Positions 11,293 to 21,180 of a stretch of 64,000 nucleotides of DNA are shown one piece after another. Positions within the stretch are counted from its first letter, which is position 1; each line of letters begins with the position of its first letter. Source of the DNA: Pollenia angustigena (lineage: Eukaryota > Arthropoda > Insecta > Diptera > Polleniidae); assembly GCA_930367215.1 (NCBI GenBank), contig OV884056.1, positions 316,602,709 through 316,666,708 of the forward strand, written 5' to 3'. A program made the translations under genes and the position numbers. The notes beneath the pieces are model-generated. The model searched no databases. It was given only the letters and a program-made list of their open reading frames with translations, and was not told the DNA's origin.

Positions 11293-11342
11293 AAATAGCT
11301 AGCACCGCGGGGCATGGGCTAGCTTCCACATCTGAGGGCCCC
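11283..11342 (+). promoter_or_regulatory. candidate -1 ribosomal frameshift signal for gag-pol
   Basis: The heptamer TTTAAAC (11283-11289) sits in gag phase as T TTA AAC immediately before the gag stop TAA. It is the canonical X XXY YYZ slippery type. After a 7-nt spacer comes a stem, AGCTAGC (11297-11303) with GCTAGCT (11318-11324). The loop's GGGGC (11309-11313) can pair with GCCCC (11338-11342), giving an H-type pseudoknot. The pol frame (-1 relative to gag) is open straight through this region into protease. Pairing was read by eye and not folded computationally. Confidence 0.8.
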
Positions 11343-11741
11343 ACAATCTCTATATCAGTTGTGCAAAGGAGTAACAGGAATCTTACTGCTTATGGTTACA
11401 TTAATGGTCAAAAACGCATTCTTACTGTGGACACTGGGGCATCACATTCCATTATAAGGCCCGATTTAATACAAAAATCAATCGAACCACTAAGCGGGGT
11501 AAGTCTGCGAACAGCTACAGGCGAGTCTGCCACTGTCTATGGAAAAGTAAAAGCAAAATTAAGTATGGCCAATGCAATCGCCCATCACGTATTTATTGTG
11601 GCTGATATTGTAGACGAGGTAATCATTGGCGCAGATTTCATGATTGAACATGGTAATCATTTGGATATGGGTCAGCAAATTATGTATTGGCGTGATGCGG
11701 AATTACCCCTTGAAGTTGGATACGAAACCAAGTTCATGTAA
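11290..11741 (+). CDS. pol: Gypsy Pol, aspartic protease segment
   Basis: First segment of pol, in the -1 frame relative to gag and open across the gag stop, so it is probably made only as a Gag-Pol fusion after frameshifting. It has the aspartic protease active site DTGASHSII (DTG at 11430-11438) and a later hydrophobic 'EVIIGADF' flap/ILG-like segment near 11620. No ATG is needed. The frame ends at TAA 11739-11741, but homology to pol continues in another frame from about 11738, which indicates loss of one base there. The protease would process the Gag-Pol precursor in the particle. Confidence 0.85.
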
Positions 11742-14347
11742 GACAGCTAATCGCCCTTCAATTTGAAAAACTGCCACCCAAATCAGAAATCTTAGTATGG
11801 GCGCGAATGGAGGGAGATTGTGAGGACAACAGTTTATGGGTGGTAGAGCCAGCAGAAGTTAAAGGAGATATCGTAACAGCGAATGCCCTCGTAAAACCCA
11901 GCAAGGGTCTAGTTCCTGTGAGAGTATTAAATTTATCCAGCAGTGAAAAAGTCCTTACGCAGAACTTCAAGATTGGACAATGTACTTCAACAGAGGCAGT
12001 AATTAATTGCGAGCAGCATCAAGGCGTAGCCAGGAGAATTAGCAAAGACCACGAGCCACTAGAGGAACATGTGCGAAAATGGACCGAAAAGCTAACACCG
12101 CCTTGCAAAAATAAGGCCAAACAACTACTAAGAAAATATGCCTCTGCATTCGCTTTGAAAGGTCAAAACCAAGGCAGAACGTCAATCGTGAAACACGAAA
12201 TCAACACAGGCGAAGCTAAGCCAATAAAACAGGCGCCAAGAAGCATTCCTCTAGCAAAGCGCAATGAAGTAAAAGAGCTAGTTAGCGAGATGGAAAAGAA
12301 CGGAGTTATTAAACCATCGTCAAGTCCTTGGAGCTCACCAGTGGTTTTGGTGAAAAAGAAAGATGGGAGTACCAGATTCTGCGTAGATTACAGAAAACTG
12401 AATGACGTCACGAAAAAAGATAGTTATCCATTGCCTAGAATTGATGATACCTTGGACACGTTAGCCGGAACGGAATGGTTTACTACATTGGATTTGCAGA
12501 GCGGTTATTGGCAAGTGGAAATTGCGGAAAATGATAAGGAGAAAACTGCGTTTAGCGCAAGTGATGGCTTATGGCAGTTTAATGTGATGCCATTTGGACT
12601 CTGCAATGCTCCGGCTACATTCGAGCGTTTAATGGAGCAGGTGTTAAAAGGTCTTCACCGAAAGACATGTTTGGTGTACCTTGACGACATTATTGTAATG
12701 GGGAAAACATTTGATGAACACCTGAAAAACCTAGAAGAGGTGATGAAACGTATATCAATGGCAGGACTAAAACTAAATGCTAAGAAATGCTCACTGTTCC
12801 AGAAGGAAGTAAAATACCTGGGACATCGTGTAACCTCCAAAGGCATCTCAACGGACGACGATAAAATAAAAGCTGTAATGGATTGGCCACGCCCGAAAAA
12901 TATTCATGAATTACGCAGTTTTCTAGGCCTATGTACATACTACAGGCGCTTTGTGCCAAACTTTGCAAATATTGCTGCAAGTTTACACGAATTGACTAAA
13001 AAGGCGCAAAAATACGTCTGGAGTGAAGCACAGGAAACAGCATTTCAGAAACTAAAGGAATTGTTGTGCTCAGCACCAATTTTGGCTTACCCCATTACTG
13101 GAGAGAAATTTGTGCTTGATACCGATGCGAGCGGATACGGAATTGGAGGTGTGCTTTCCCAAGTGGTCGATGGCGTAGAGCGAGTCGTGGGCTATTACAG
13201 CCGAATACTTTCGAAGCCTGAGAGAAATTACTGCGTGACGCGAAGAGAGCTTCTGGCAGTTCTAGAGTGCGTAAAACATTTCCACAAGTATTTGTATGGT
13301 CAACATTTTGAGCTAAGAACATACCACTCTGCACTAAGGTGGTTGCTGCAATTCAAGAATCCGGAAGGTCAGATAGCTCGCTGGATTGAGCGCCTACAAA
13401 GTTATGATTTTACCATTGAGCACAGAAAAGGTGGAAAACATGGCAATGCGGATGCTCTATCAAGACGACCCTGCAAACTGGAATGCAAGCATTGTGTAAA
13501 GGCTGAAGGAAAGGAATACAACTGTGAAGTTCGCCTACTGCAGATAGAGTCCAACGAAGACTGGTCAATGGCACAGAAAGCTGACCCTATATTAGAGAAA
13601 GTTATGATGGCCAAAGAAGAAGGCAGAAGGCCGAATCGAAACGAAATATCATCTGAAAGTCCCCTAACAAAAGCCTACTGGGCCCTATGGAACAGCCTAC
13701 AGTTGATAAATGGCTGCCTGTACCGAGCATGGGAAAGTGCCGATGGAAAATCAGTTCGTAACCTCATTGCAGTGCCATCGTCAAAAGTACATGAAGTTTT
13801 AAATGAATTCCATAATGGTCCAAGTGGTGGCCATCTTGGCGTATCAAAAACACTAGAAAAATTAAAACAACGTTTCTACTGGGTTGGGTGCCAACAAGCT
13901 GTGGCCGATTGGATATCAAATTGCACCCAATGCATTGCCGCCAAAGGACCAACAAGGAGAAGTCGGGGACCGCTTCAACAGTACAATTCGGGTGCCCCAT
14001 TCGAGCGAATCGCAATGGATATAGCCGGACCTTTTCCTGTGAGTGATGCCGGCAACCGTTATGTGTTAGTTGTTATCGATTACTTTAGTAAATGGCCAGA
14101 GGTGTATGCCATCCCAAATCAAGAAGCCAAAACCGTTGTGGACGTATTTTTGAATAACTGGGTGTGCCGTTACGGAGTTCCAATAGAATTACACTCTGAC
14201 CAAGGCAGAAATTTTGAATCTGCTGTGTTCAAAAAAATGTGCGAATTGTACGGAATAAGGAAAACTAGAACAACTCCTTTGCATCCACAATCCGATGGCA
14301 TGGTTGAAAGATTTAACCGCACATTAGAGGAACACTTGCGTAAGTAG
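11738..14347 (+). CDS. pol: Gypsy Pol, reverse transcriptase, RNase H and integrase core
   Basis: Long open frame carrying the main Pol enzymes; the first ATG is at 11807 but the frame is open from about 11738. RT: FCVDYRKLNDVTKKDSYPLP near 12379, LDLQSGYWQVEI, FNVMPFGLCNAPATFERLM, and the catalytic box VYLDDIIV (YLDD 12677-12688). RNase H: LDTDASGYGIGG near 13108, then RRELLAV, then RTYHSAL, where the usual third catalytic Asp is Tyr (13322-13324). Integrase: zinc domain GGHLGVSKT ... CTQC, then the D,D-35-E triad at D (14018), D (14198) and E (14306, GMVERFNR). The frame ends at a TAG at 14345-14347 produced by a one-base loss near 14340. Downstream integrase sequence continues in another frame. 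Confidence 0.9.
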   Translation, partial: VRQLIALQFEKLPPKSEILVWARMEGDCEDNSLWVVEPAEVKGDIVTANALVKPSKGLVPVRVLNLSSSEKVLTQNFKIGQCTSTEAVINCEQHQGVARRISKDHEPLEEHVRKWTEKLTPPCKNKAKQLLRKYASAFALKGQNQGRTSIVKHEINTGEAKPIKQAPRSIPLAKRNEVKELVSEMEKNGVIKPSSSPWSSPVVLVKKKDGSTRFCVDYRKLNDVTKKDSYPLPRIDDTLDTLAGTEWFTTLDLQSGYWQVEIAENDKEKTAFSASDGLWQFNVMPFGLCNAPATFERLMEQVLKGLHRKTCLVYLDDIIVMGKTFDEHLKNLEEVMKRISMAGLKLNAKKCSLFQKEVKYLGHRVTSKGISTDDDKIKAVMDWPRPKNIHELRSFLGLCTYYRRFVPNFANIAASLHELTKKAQKYVWSEAQETAFQKLKELLCSAPILAYPITGEKFVLDTDASGYGIGGVLSQVVDGVERVVGYYSRILSKPERNYCVTRRELLAVLECVKHFHKYLYGQHFELRTYHSALRWLLQFKNPEGQIARWIERLQSYDFTIEHRKGGKHGNADALSRRPCKLECKHCVKAEGKEYNCEVRLLQIESNEDWSMAQKADPILEKVMMAKEEGRRPNRNEISSESPLTKAYWALWNSLQLINGCLYRAWESADGKSVRNLIAVPSSKVHEVLNEFHNGPSGGHLGVSKTLEKLKQRFYWVGCQQAVADWISNCTQCIAAKGPTRRSRGPLQQYNSGAPFERIAMDIAGPFPVSDAGNRYVLVVIDYFSKWPEVYAIPNQEAKTVVDVFLNNWVCRYGVPIELHSDQGRNFESAVFKKMCELYGIRKTRTTPLHPQSDGMVERFNRTLEEHLRK

Positions 14348-14880
14348 TAAGCACTCATCAGAAGGACTGGGATGAACACATTCCAAAGTTTCTGTTGGCA
14401 TATAGATCAGCTGTTCATAATTCCACCTCTCGTACACCTGCCAAAATTGTCTTTGGAACGGAGCTCAGACTACCTGGAGATCTAGAATTTGGTGTTAAGC
14501 CTGGACCAACAGATGGCAGCAATGAAGGCGTTACCTCACAGGAACAAGATGACCTTAATGAACTTCATGAGTTCGTGCGAAGTCGGATTAAGCTGTCCAG
14601 TGACAAGATGAAAGCCAGATACGATCGAGCGGCAAATTCGGAAGGTTTCAAAGAGGGCCAGTTGGTTTTACTTTTTAATCCGCAACGAAAGAAAGGACTA
14701 TCTCCAAAGCTGCAGACTCATTGGGATGGCCCATATAAAGTAATAAAGAAATTGAATGACGTGGTGTATCGGATCCAGAAATATAAGAGCCCAAGATCAA
14801 AAATGAAAGTGGTACATCTAGAACGACTAGCCCATTATGGAAAAGGAGAATCTGAGCCTATTCGGGACGAACAGGCTTAA
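14341..14880 (+). CDS. pol: Gypsy Pol, integrase C-terminal part (shifted frame)
   Basis: Continuation of integrase after the frame break near 14340. It contains FLLAYRSAVHNSTSRTP near 14389, typical of the end of the integrase core, then a GPY/F-type C-terminal module (LSPKLQTHWDGPYKVIKKL near 14700-14755), which helps bind LTR ends and DNA. It ends at TAA 14878-14880, a few bases before the polypurine tract. With no start codon of its own it would normally be part of the Pol polyprotein, so as written this copy would make truncated integrase. Confidence 0.85.
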
Positions 14881-14891
14881 GTGGAGGGCAG

Positions 14892-15306
14892 TGTTACGAA
14901 AGTTAAATTATCTTAGAATTATTTATAGTTATAGTTATAAGTTATCTTGTAAGTTATAGTTTTATGTTACTTAAAATTGTCATGTATAATTTTCAACACA
15001 ACTGTTATTTTAAAAATAATTCCTATATAAATTTCCCAGTAATTTCTAGAAATGGTTATAGAACATAATAAATAGTTTTTACGGGAAGGTTCGGGAAAAA
15101 TCTAGAAATAATTATGAAATATAAAAAGGGGTGACTCATGTAAAATTAGTTTAGTCTGTTTTGAAAAACGGTTCTGTTCGTAACTAACAATTGTGAACGA
15201 AAATAATAAATTTCAATAAAGTTTGTTAAGTTGAATAAGTGTGTGTTTTTATTCGGGTTTGCAATTAAAAGAACTCAAAAGCGTTTATTAAAGGAAAAAC
15301 GTAACA
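14892..15306 (+). repeat. 3' LTR of the Gypsy element
   Basis: 415 bp, TG...CA, preceded by the polypurine tract and followed by the ATAT target-site duplication. It lacks a 27-bp segment present in the 5' LTR and otherwise differs by about four substitutions. Confidence 0.95.
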
Positions 15307-15310
15307 ATAT

Positions 15311-16350
15311 ATTATTTTATTTTTGTTCCGACCTTTTCGCAATCAAAAAAATTGTTCTCATTCTATTAAATTAAACAATAAACATTTAATAACATTTTAG
15401 CATTTAGCATTTTATTATTTGTAGAAACTTTTTTTTTGTTCATTTGTTATCTAAAATCTAAAAAAATACCTACATATTTTGCATTTTTATTATAAACAAA
15501 TTAATCACACCTAACAAATTTGTCTACGCCAATAAAAAAACACACAGCAAAAGCAAAAAAATAATATTAATTAAACAAAATAAATAATAAAAAACGAACA
15601 ACACGAAAAAATTTCATACCATTAACAAATAAAACAATACTCGTTTAACGTTTAAAAACGAATAAATATTTAAAAAAAAAAAAAAAAAAAAAATTATTTT
15701 TGAACGAGTGTTTTGTGCACGTTTATAATAAATTCATTGTTGTATGAGTTTTTATTTGCATGCAAATTGTAATCAAAATTAATTAGTGAACATTTTTATT
15801 GTTTAACAAATGATGATGGTGATGATGATGATGACGACGATGACGCTGACGTTAGTCAAATGGAGCGTGGAGAAACAAGACAACTTGACTCGAACTTCAA
15901 CTCAAACTCAACTTAACTAGTCCGAGTATGTTTGTTTGTGTATTTGTATGAGAATGTTTATGTTTTGACAGACCGTTTAAGCAACTCTCTAGTCTAACTC
16001 GAATAAGTTAATTAATTTGCATAAATAATAAATATTGTTAAAACTATTTTAGTAAGAGGAAACCTAACGAGCCAATTTACATATTTTTCTTGTTTAAACA
16101 AAATATTTAGATTCATAAACTTTAAATTTGCATTTACATATTTCACCACCGCCACCAACAAAATGACAACAAATCGAACGAACCATCGTTTTAATTATAC
16201 ATAAAAGTTTTCAGCCAATTTCAAAAATTCTAAAATATTGAGTTTAATAACTGAATTTGTTAAAAATTTAAAGTGTGCACACGAAATAATATGTACGCTA
16301 AAAGAATTAATTATCATTTTTAATTTTCTTATAGTTTATTTATTAGGATC
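15311..16350. other. AT-rich non-coding region with GAT/GAC microsatellite
   Basis: Contains an A-homopolymer at about 15671-15692 and a GAT/GAC-type trinucleotide tract at about 15811-15850. No gene recognised. Confidence 0.5.
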
Positions 16351-16591
16351 TGGGGCCTAATTCTGGCAGTCGTGATCGAGTACTTTCTCGTTTCGAAAGT
16401 AATTTAATATCTAGTTCTTTCAGTCAATACTAAACGAAACGAAATTATTGTTCCAGTGTTGTAAAGCATTTATTTGAGTTCGACATCACTGAAAAAATTA
16501 TTTCTATTCGTTCAGTATAGACTGAAGGAATTAGAAATAAAAATGCTTTCGAATCGAGAAAGTACTCGATTGCGACTGCCACAACTAGGGA
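16351..16591. mobile_element. MITE with TIR, about 240 bp
   Basis: The left end (TGGGGCCTAATTCTGGCAGT) and right end are inverted copies, and both contain ATCGAGTACTTTCTCG (16374-16390 against 16556-16570). The interior has further inverted pieces such as TTCGAAAG. Non-coding. It directly abuts the CCGTGCAATAAAG terminal repeat at 16594. Confidence 0.65.
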
Positions 16592-16593
16592 CG

Positions 16594-17770
16594 CCGTGCA
16601 ATAAAGCCATATGGCCTTATTTCTCAATCCATTTCGTATAACTTTTCCTCAAAGTCTTTATTCAAATTTAAGTTTTGGGGTGCTAATGGAAAATGTTTAA
16701 AAAAAAGGTTTGAACCGTGAGTTAAGGATTCGAACCTTAATTTAGTATTCATTTATCCCTAATGGATCCAGTTTTCCATGTAAAAATTTCGCATCGTCGT
16801 AGCAAAGGAAACATCAAAAACAAAAAATTTACCGGGTGATGAGATTAGCTTATGGCGTTTTTTTTCTGTCATATATGTTGCCTTTATTCTGCCTTTTTCC
16901 CTTCGTTTTTTTCTTTTTTTTTGTAAACAAAAGATAATAATGTTGCCCAACAAAACCAAGGCTATAGGAAAAATCGCCCAAAAAAATTCCATGCAAAATT
17001 GGCCCTGAATTCATATGAAAAGTGACCCAAAATTTGTGGGCTATTTTTCGTTATTATTAGGTGATTTTTCTTTTTTTTAAATTTGGTATGAAAAATAGCC
17101 CATTTTTTCGGGCCATCTTTAATTTTTAAAATTTCTTCCAAATCTTACATACGATTTGTCTAAATCATTCATTATCATTACACGTCGAATTCCTACATGT
17201 TATTTGTAAAAATAACTATGACACTCCAAAAAGTGTCACAGTGTCCATGGACTTTATTACACTTTTAAGTGTCATAATGCCCATCAGAGCAGTGTCATAA
17301 AGTCCGTGGACGTTATGTCACTGTGTAGAGTGTCATTATGTCCACAACATGCTTACAAACTCGAAAGCCGGCCTTCGGCCGGGCGCAAGGATTTTCTCCT
17401 CTTTGATAAAACAAGTACCGGCTTCGCTAACTAAAGCTTCTGTGCACAGCCGGCCTTCGGCCGGGAGCAAGGATTTTCTCCTCTATGGTATAACAAAGAC
17501 CGGCTTCGCTAACTAAAGCTACTCTTCGAAGTCGGCCTTCGTTCGGAAACAAAGCAGATTTTAGAAGCTTTACTTAGAGAAACCGGTACTTGGTATACCA
17601 TGCAGAGAAGCTTTAGTTAGCGAAGCCGGTCTATGTTATACCATAGAGGAGAAAATCCTTTGGCCCGGCCGAAGGCCGGCTATGCAGAGAAGCTTAAGTT
17701 AGCGAAGCCGGTTTTTGTTATATCATAGAGTAGAAAATCCTTGCGAATCCTAGCGAAGCCGGTTTTTGTT
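16594..17770. mobile_element. foldback-like element, copy A (left end plus inverted arrays)
   Basis: Starts with CCGTGCAATAAAGCCAT, the terminal repeat of copy B at 45611-46443. The interior holds a segment of repeated 'GTGTCAT' and 'GTCC' motifs at about 17218-17345 and then a palindromic array at 17366-17765 of roughly 82-bp units. No matching right terminal repeat was found, so the copy is truncated or its right end has diverged. Nothing coding. Confidence 0.6.
17366..17765. repeat. inverted array of about 82-bp units
   Basis: Two forward units, each running through GCCGGCCTTCGGCCGGG, CAAGGATTTTCTCCTCT, ACCGGCTTCGCTAACTAAAG, then a short turning point near 17530-17570, then two or more units in reverse orientation. 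The units are much richer in GC than the flanks, and the whole array can fold back on itself. Confidence 0.85.
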
Positions 17771-18480
17771 TTGGTAAAATAAGTTTCTTTAAAAATAGTT
17801 TTGTTGGTTTTTTGCAAATTGGGTAATTTTTTTTTCTTTTTTTTGGAAAAAATTCGTTTTTGCTTTTTGGGTCATTTTTCATTTTTTGGGCCCTTTTTCG
17901 TTTTGTTTGGGCAAAATTTCATATTTAACTGTGTTGGGTTATTTCATTATTTTTTTGGGGGGTTATATTTTGGGGTGTTATTTCATGCCGCCGTTAGAAA
18001 CGCATCATTATTAAACGAACAAGTTCTTGTTATTGTTTTAAACATATTAAAAAAAAAAATGAGTTTTTTGTATTTTTTGATTAAATATATTTAAGGGGAA
18101 TAGGCTGCAGAAAAACTACATAGAAAAATTATTAAGTGGCGATGTTTTTACCTTTTTATTCGTTAAAAATGTAGCACATTATGAGGGTGTAAGTAACCCT
18201 CCATAAATGGTACAAAATGTGTTGCAAACATTTTCTGTCAAAAACGAATTAATATAATTTGTTATGAATGGCCGACGGAAACATTTAAAAATGATTAACA
18301 TTATTAAATATGTAGGAGTGGCAGGACTTAAAAATTTCTAGCGGACCTTAAATGTCCTAATTTTGAGAATACAATAGAAGATATGAGCCCCAATATCTGT
18401 TATAATCAGTTATTTTCCTTCCTATCACGATGTTTTTTTTAACAGTACATTTTGGGACAAATGGAAAGACAAGAGACTTA
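17771..18480. other. AT-rich non-coding region
   Basis: T/G-rich stretch at 17800-17990 with 'TTTTTGGGTCATTTTTC' and 'TTTTTTGGGCCC' motifs like those at about 16970-17110 and 23870-24000, probably pieces of one interspersed repeat family. The 97-residue ORF at 17801-18094 is low complexity and unlikely to be a gene. Confidence 0.4.
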
Positions 18481-18989
18481 TAGTATGTTCACATTTGGCT
18501 TCTTAAACGCGTTTAAGCAGTTCGAACGTGATTAAGCTCTAATCACTTCAAAATCGAGATGATTACCCATACATTGAAGTGATTTGTTAATCACTTCAAA
18601 TCGACATGATTACAACTAAATCACTTCATAAACCACATAGAATCCACTGAACATACCCTAATAATGTAGAATCGCTCGATTGTGTACAACCGGCCAAGAT
18701 GTCTGCTTAATATTTTTATTTTTTTTTTCCTTAAATAATTCATAAATTTTCACAATTTCATCATTAAATTGATTAAAATAATCTTCTGATAATTTTATAA
18801 AAGTGTTTTTATCCATTTTTAATACTTTAAAGAAATTTAAATTTGTTTGTTGTTTTTTTGTGTGCTTGTGTGTGTGTTTTTTCTTAATCATCTGTCATCT
18901 TAATCATCTCAAATGTAATGTGAACGGCTTTGATTAGCTAAATCAACATTTTGCTTAAACGCGTTTAAAAACCCAAATGTGAACATACT
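18481..18989 (-). mobile_element. MITE copy 1, 509 bp, with coding-like remnant
   Basis: Perfect ends TAGTATGTTC / GAACATACTA, flanked by TTA on both sides. Subterminal palindrome AAACGCGTTTAA near both ends and repeated 'AATCACTTCA' motifs near the left end. The second copy at 29641-30150 is in the opposite orientation and highly similar along its whole length. A TTA duplication would suit a PIF/Harbinger-type element, but copy 2 shows TTAA, so the superfamily remains open. Confidence 0.85.
18658..18891 (-). pseudogene. small ORF inside MITE copy 1, possible transposase N-terminus
   Basis: Minus-strand ORF of about 77 codons. The segment from the internal ATG near 18816 (MDKNTFIKLSEDYF ... 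VKIYEL) is conserved in copy 2 at about 29814-29910 with conservative changes, while stop position and tail differ. This suggests a short leftover of a protein from the parent autonomous element. The N-terminal part before it is Lys/His/Thr low-complexity translation of a TG repeat. I do not recognise the family. Confidence 0.4.
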
Positions 18990-18992
18990 ATT

Positions 18993-20800
18993 ATGTCTTA
19001 CGCTTAATGACTGAAATAGATACCAGACAATACAAACCTTTTGATTTTTTCTGATAAATCACATTTTACTGTTTAAAACCGAAGAAGTAATGTGTTACGT
19101 CAATTGTTCGTCTCACGTGTTAATCAATCGTGATCGAATTACTTTAAGTAGTACAGTAAACATGATTGCTATGAAAGATTTGCATGTGGGACGTGTTTCA
19201 AATGCTTTTGAAATCACGCTCGATGCCTTATGCAACATTGGCTGTGACTGAAATAATAAAATTCCACAGCCAAAACTCGGCTTAATGCCTCTTTACTTTG
19301 CGGATTAGCTTTTCCGTTTTCCTTATTTAGGTACTCTTACGTAAGCTTAACGTTGCATTGCGGATGATAAAATAATAAATTTTTTCCGTTTAAAAATTTA
19401 ATGTTTGATTATGTTCATTGATAAAGCGATCAATAAAGCGCACACAACGTTATTTTTTTTATTTTAAACAAAACGTACATATGTATAACACAATCTAAAA
19501 TGTAGAAATTATTTATTATATAAATTTTGTCTAATTTTCTGTTTTCTTTTTAACGCATTTCAACGCGCTTACGAATTTTTATTAACAACAAAAAATTTAA
19601 TTCGACCGCAATGTTTTCATGTTCGCAACATTTACTTATGAGATACTGGGCCTTTAATCACAGCATTTCCTTAAAATAAACGCAATTAATCATTAAATTT
19701 ATTATGCCACGTTATTTGTTTCAGCATTTCTGTTCAAATAGTTCCGTGCACACTCTTTGTTTATAAAAATTGAGCGTGTAACAGAAAAAAATGCCATGTG
19801 TAAAAATTTACACCTGTTTTTAAAATACAAATTGCGTCTTTGCTTCGCTTAGACTGGTGTCAATAAGTGAGTGTCTGGGACATTGATGTTCAAAAATGTT
19901 TTGCATATGTATTATGAGAGAGTTTAAAAATACAGAGATACACAAAACTAATCGCACAAATTTTATTTAAATTTAATAGAAATAAATTGTTTTGATCGTT
20001 AAATATTTATAATAATACCGTCCAACGAAATTTTCTATTTTTTAAATTGTCTTTTAAAATGTAAACTTTTAAAAATTTTTAACAAACAGTAAGAATTGGA
20101 AATTTTTAAATACCTATTACCATTAAAAAAATTCAATGTGAAGTGCGAGCATGTTTAGAAATTAAAATTAAGAATTATATCTAAAAAAAACTCCACTTAA
20201 TTCTTCTACATTTATGCTTTTATGACAATTTCGTAAAAACATTCAAATATTTTTTTAATTTTATTACTTATCTTACACACTGTATTTGAAATAAGATCAA
20301 CTCATCTTCCGTACGTGTGCAACTAAATTAAAGAGCGTAAAAAACAAAGGGGTGGGGCTTACAAACAATTGTTTGCTTGAATGGACATCAATGGTCTGGG
20401 AATACATATATGGTTTTAACAGTGGAGGGTAGATTTACAGGTATTTAATTTTCTGATTTTTTTATTAAAAGTTAAAAAAAACTATTTCCTCTTCTTATAC
20501 TTATAAATAAAACACAAAATTTGTTTTAAATCTTACAACGTTTTTTGTTTTATTTTTGTAATCGCGTTAATTTATTTCTTTTTTTTATAAACCAGGTTCT
20601 GCAGTTGCACAAAAGTTAACCAAATTCGATTTACAACTTTAGTTGATAGCCAGGGAAATCGGAACTATGCTCTTACAAAGTATTTTAGGCAGGGACCGTA
20701 ACTGTTATGATTTTTTCAAAAAAGTTAAAAAATTGATATTATTTTTTGACCAGTATTTTTTTTGTCAAAAACTAACTATTTTTAAAACTTAAAATTGGGC
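18993..20800. other. AT-rich non-coding region
   Basis: No gene seen. At about 20689 'GCAGGGACCGTAACTG' resembles a hAT-type transposon end, but no partner end was found nearby. Confidence 0.4.
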
Positions 20801-21180
20801 TTGTATGTAAGCACCACTGGAGTCAGCGTACCCGAATTGGATTAAAACGCCAGGTGCCCGGATTGTCTGTTTATTTAACTTGCGTAGTGAAATTATTTTA
20901 TGAGTATCGGAGGCTTAGCGCCCCTTGATTATATCCTAAACACTTATAAGTCAAACTCTATATAGCTTTTGTCCGTAAGGAGGTTCCATTCTTCATTTTG
21001 TTGAAAGATATTTTAAAATCGAACCGGAAATTTCGGAGATTACCTGTAACAAACATACAAACTTTTATGCTTTATAAGACACTTGCTTCACCCGGTGTGC
21101 TTCGCTTCCCCATCGTTATAGAATAAAACTGAAAGTATTTACAATATGTATTCACAAAAATGTATTAACTAAATTATTAA

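Larger units (their letters stand above)
9324..15306 (+). mobile_element. Ty3/Gypsy LTR retrotransposon, nearly complete, 5,983 bp
   Basis: Full structure of a Ty3/Gypsy element: two LTRs starting TGTTACG and ending GTAACA, a 4-bp target-site duplication ATAT (9320-9323 and 15307-15310), a tRNA primer site, gag, and pol in the order protease, RT, RNase H, integrase, which is the Gypsy order. A purine-rich polypurine tract (GTGGAGGGCAG) ends at 14891, next to the 3' LTR. No env ORF is present. The LTRs differ by only a few substitutions and one 27-bp indel, so the insertion is recent. Pol nevertheless has two single-base frame breaks and an altered RNase H residue. Lineage within Gypsy was not determined. 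Confidence 0.95.

Noticed and set aside
11736..11745. Programmed frameshift between protease and RT
   Set aside because: No slippery heptamer, and a one-base loss explains the data more simply.
20689..20705. GCAGGGACCGTAACTG as a hAT end
   Set aside because: No inverted partner was found in the window.
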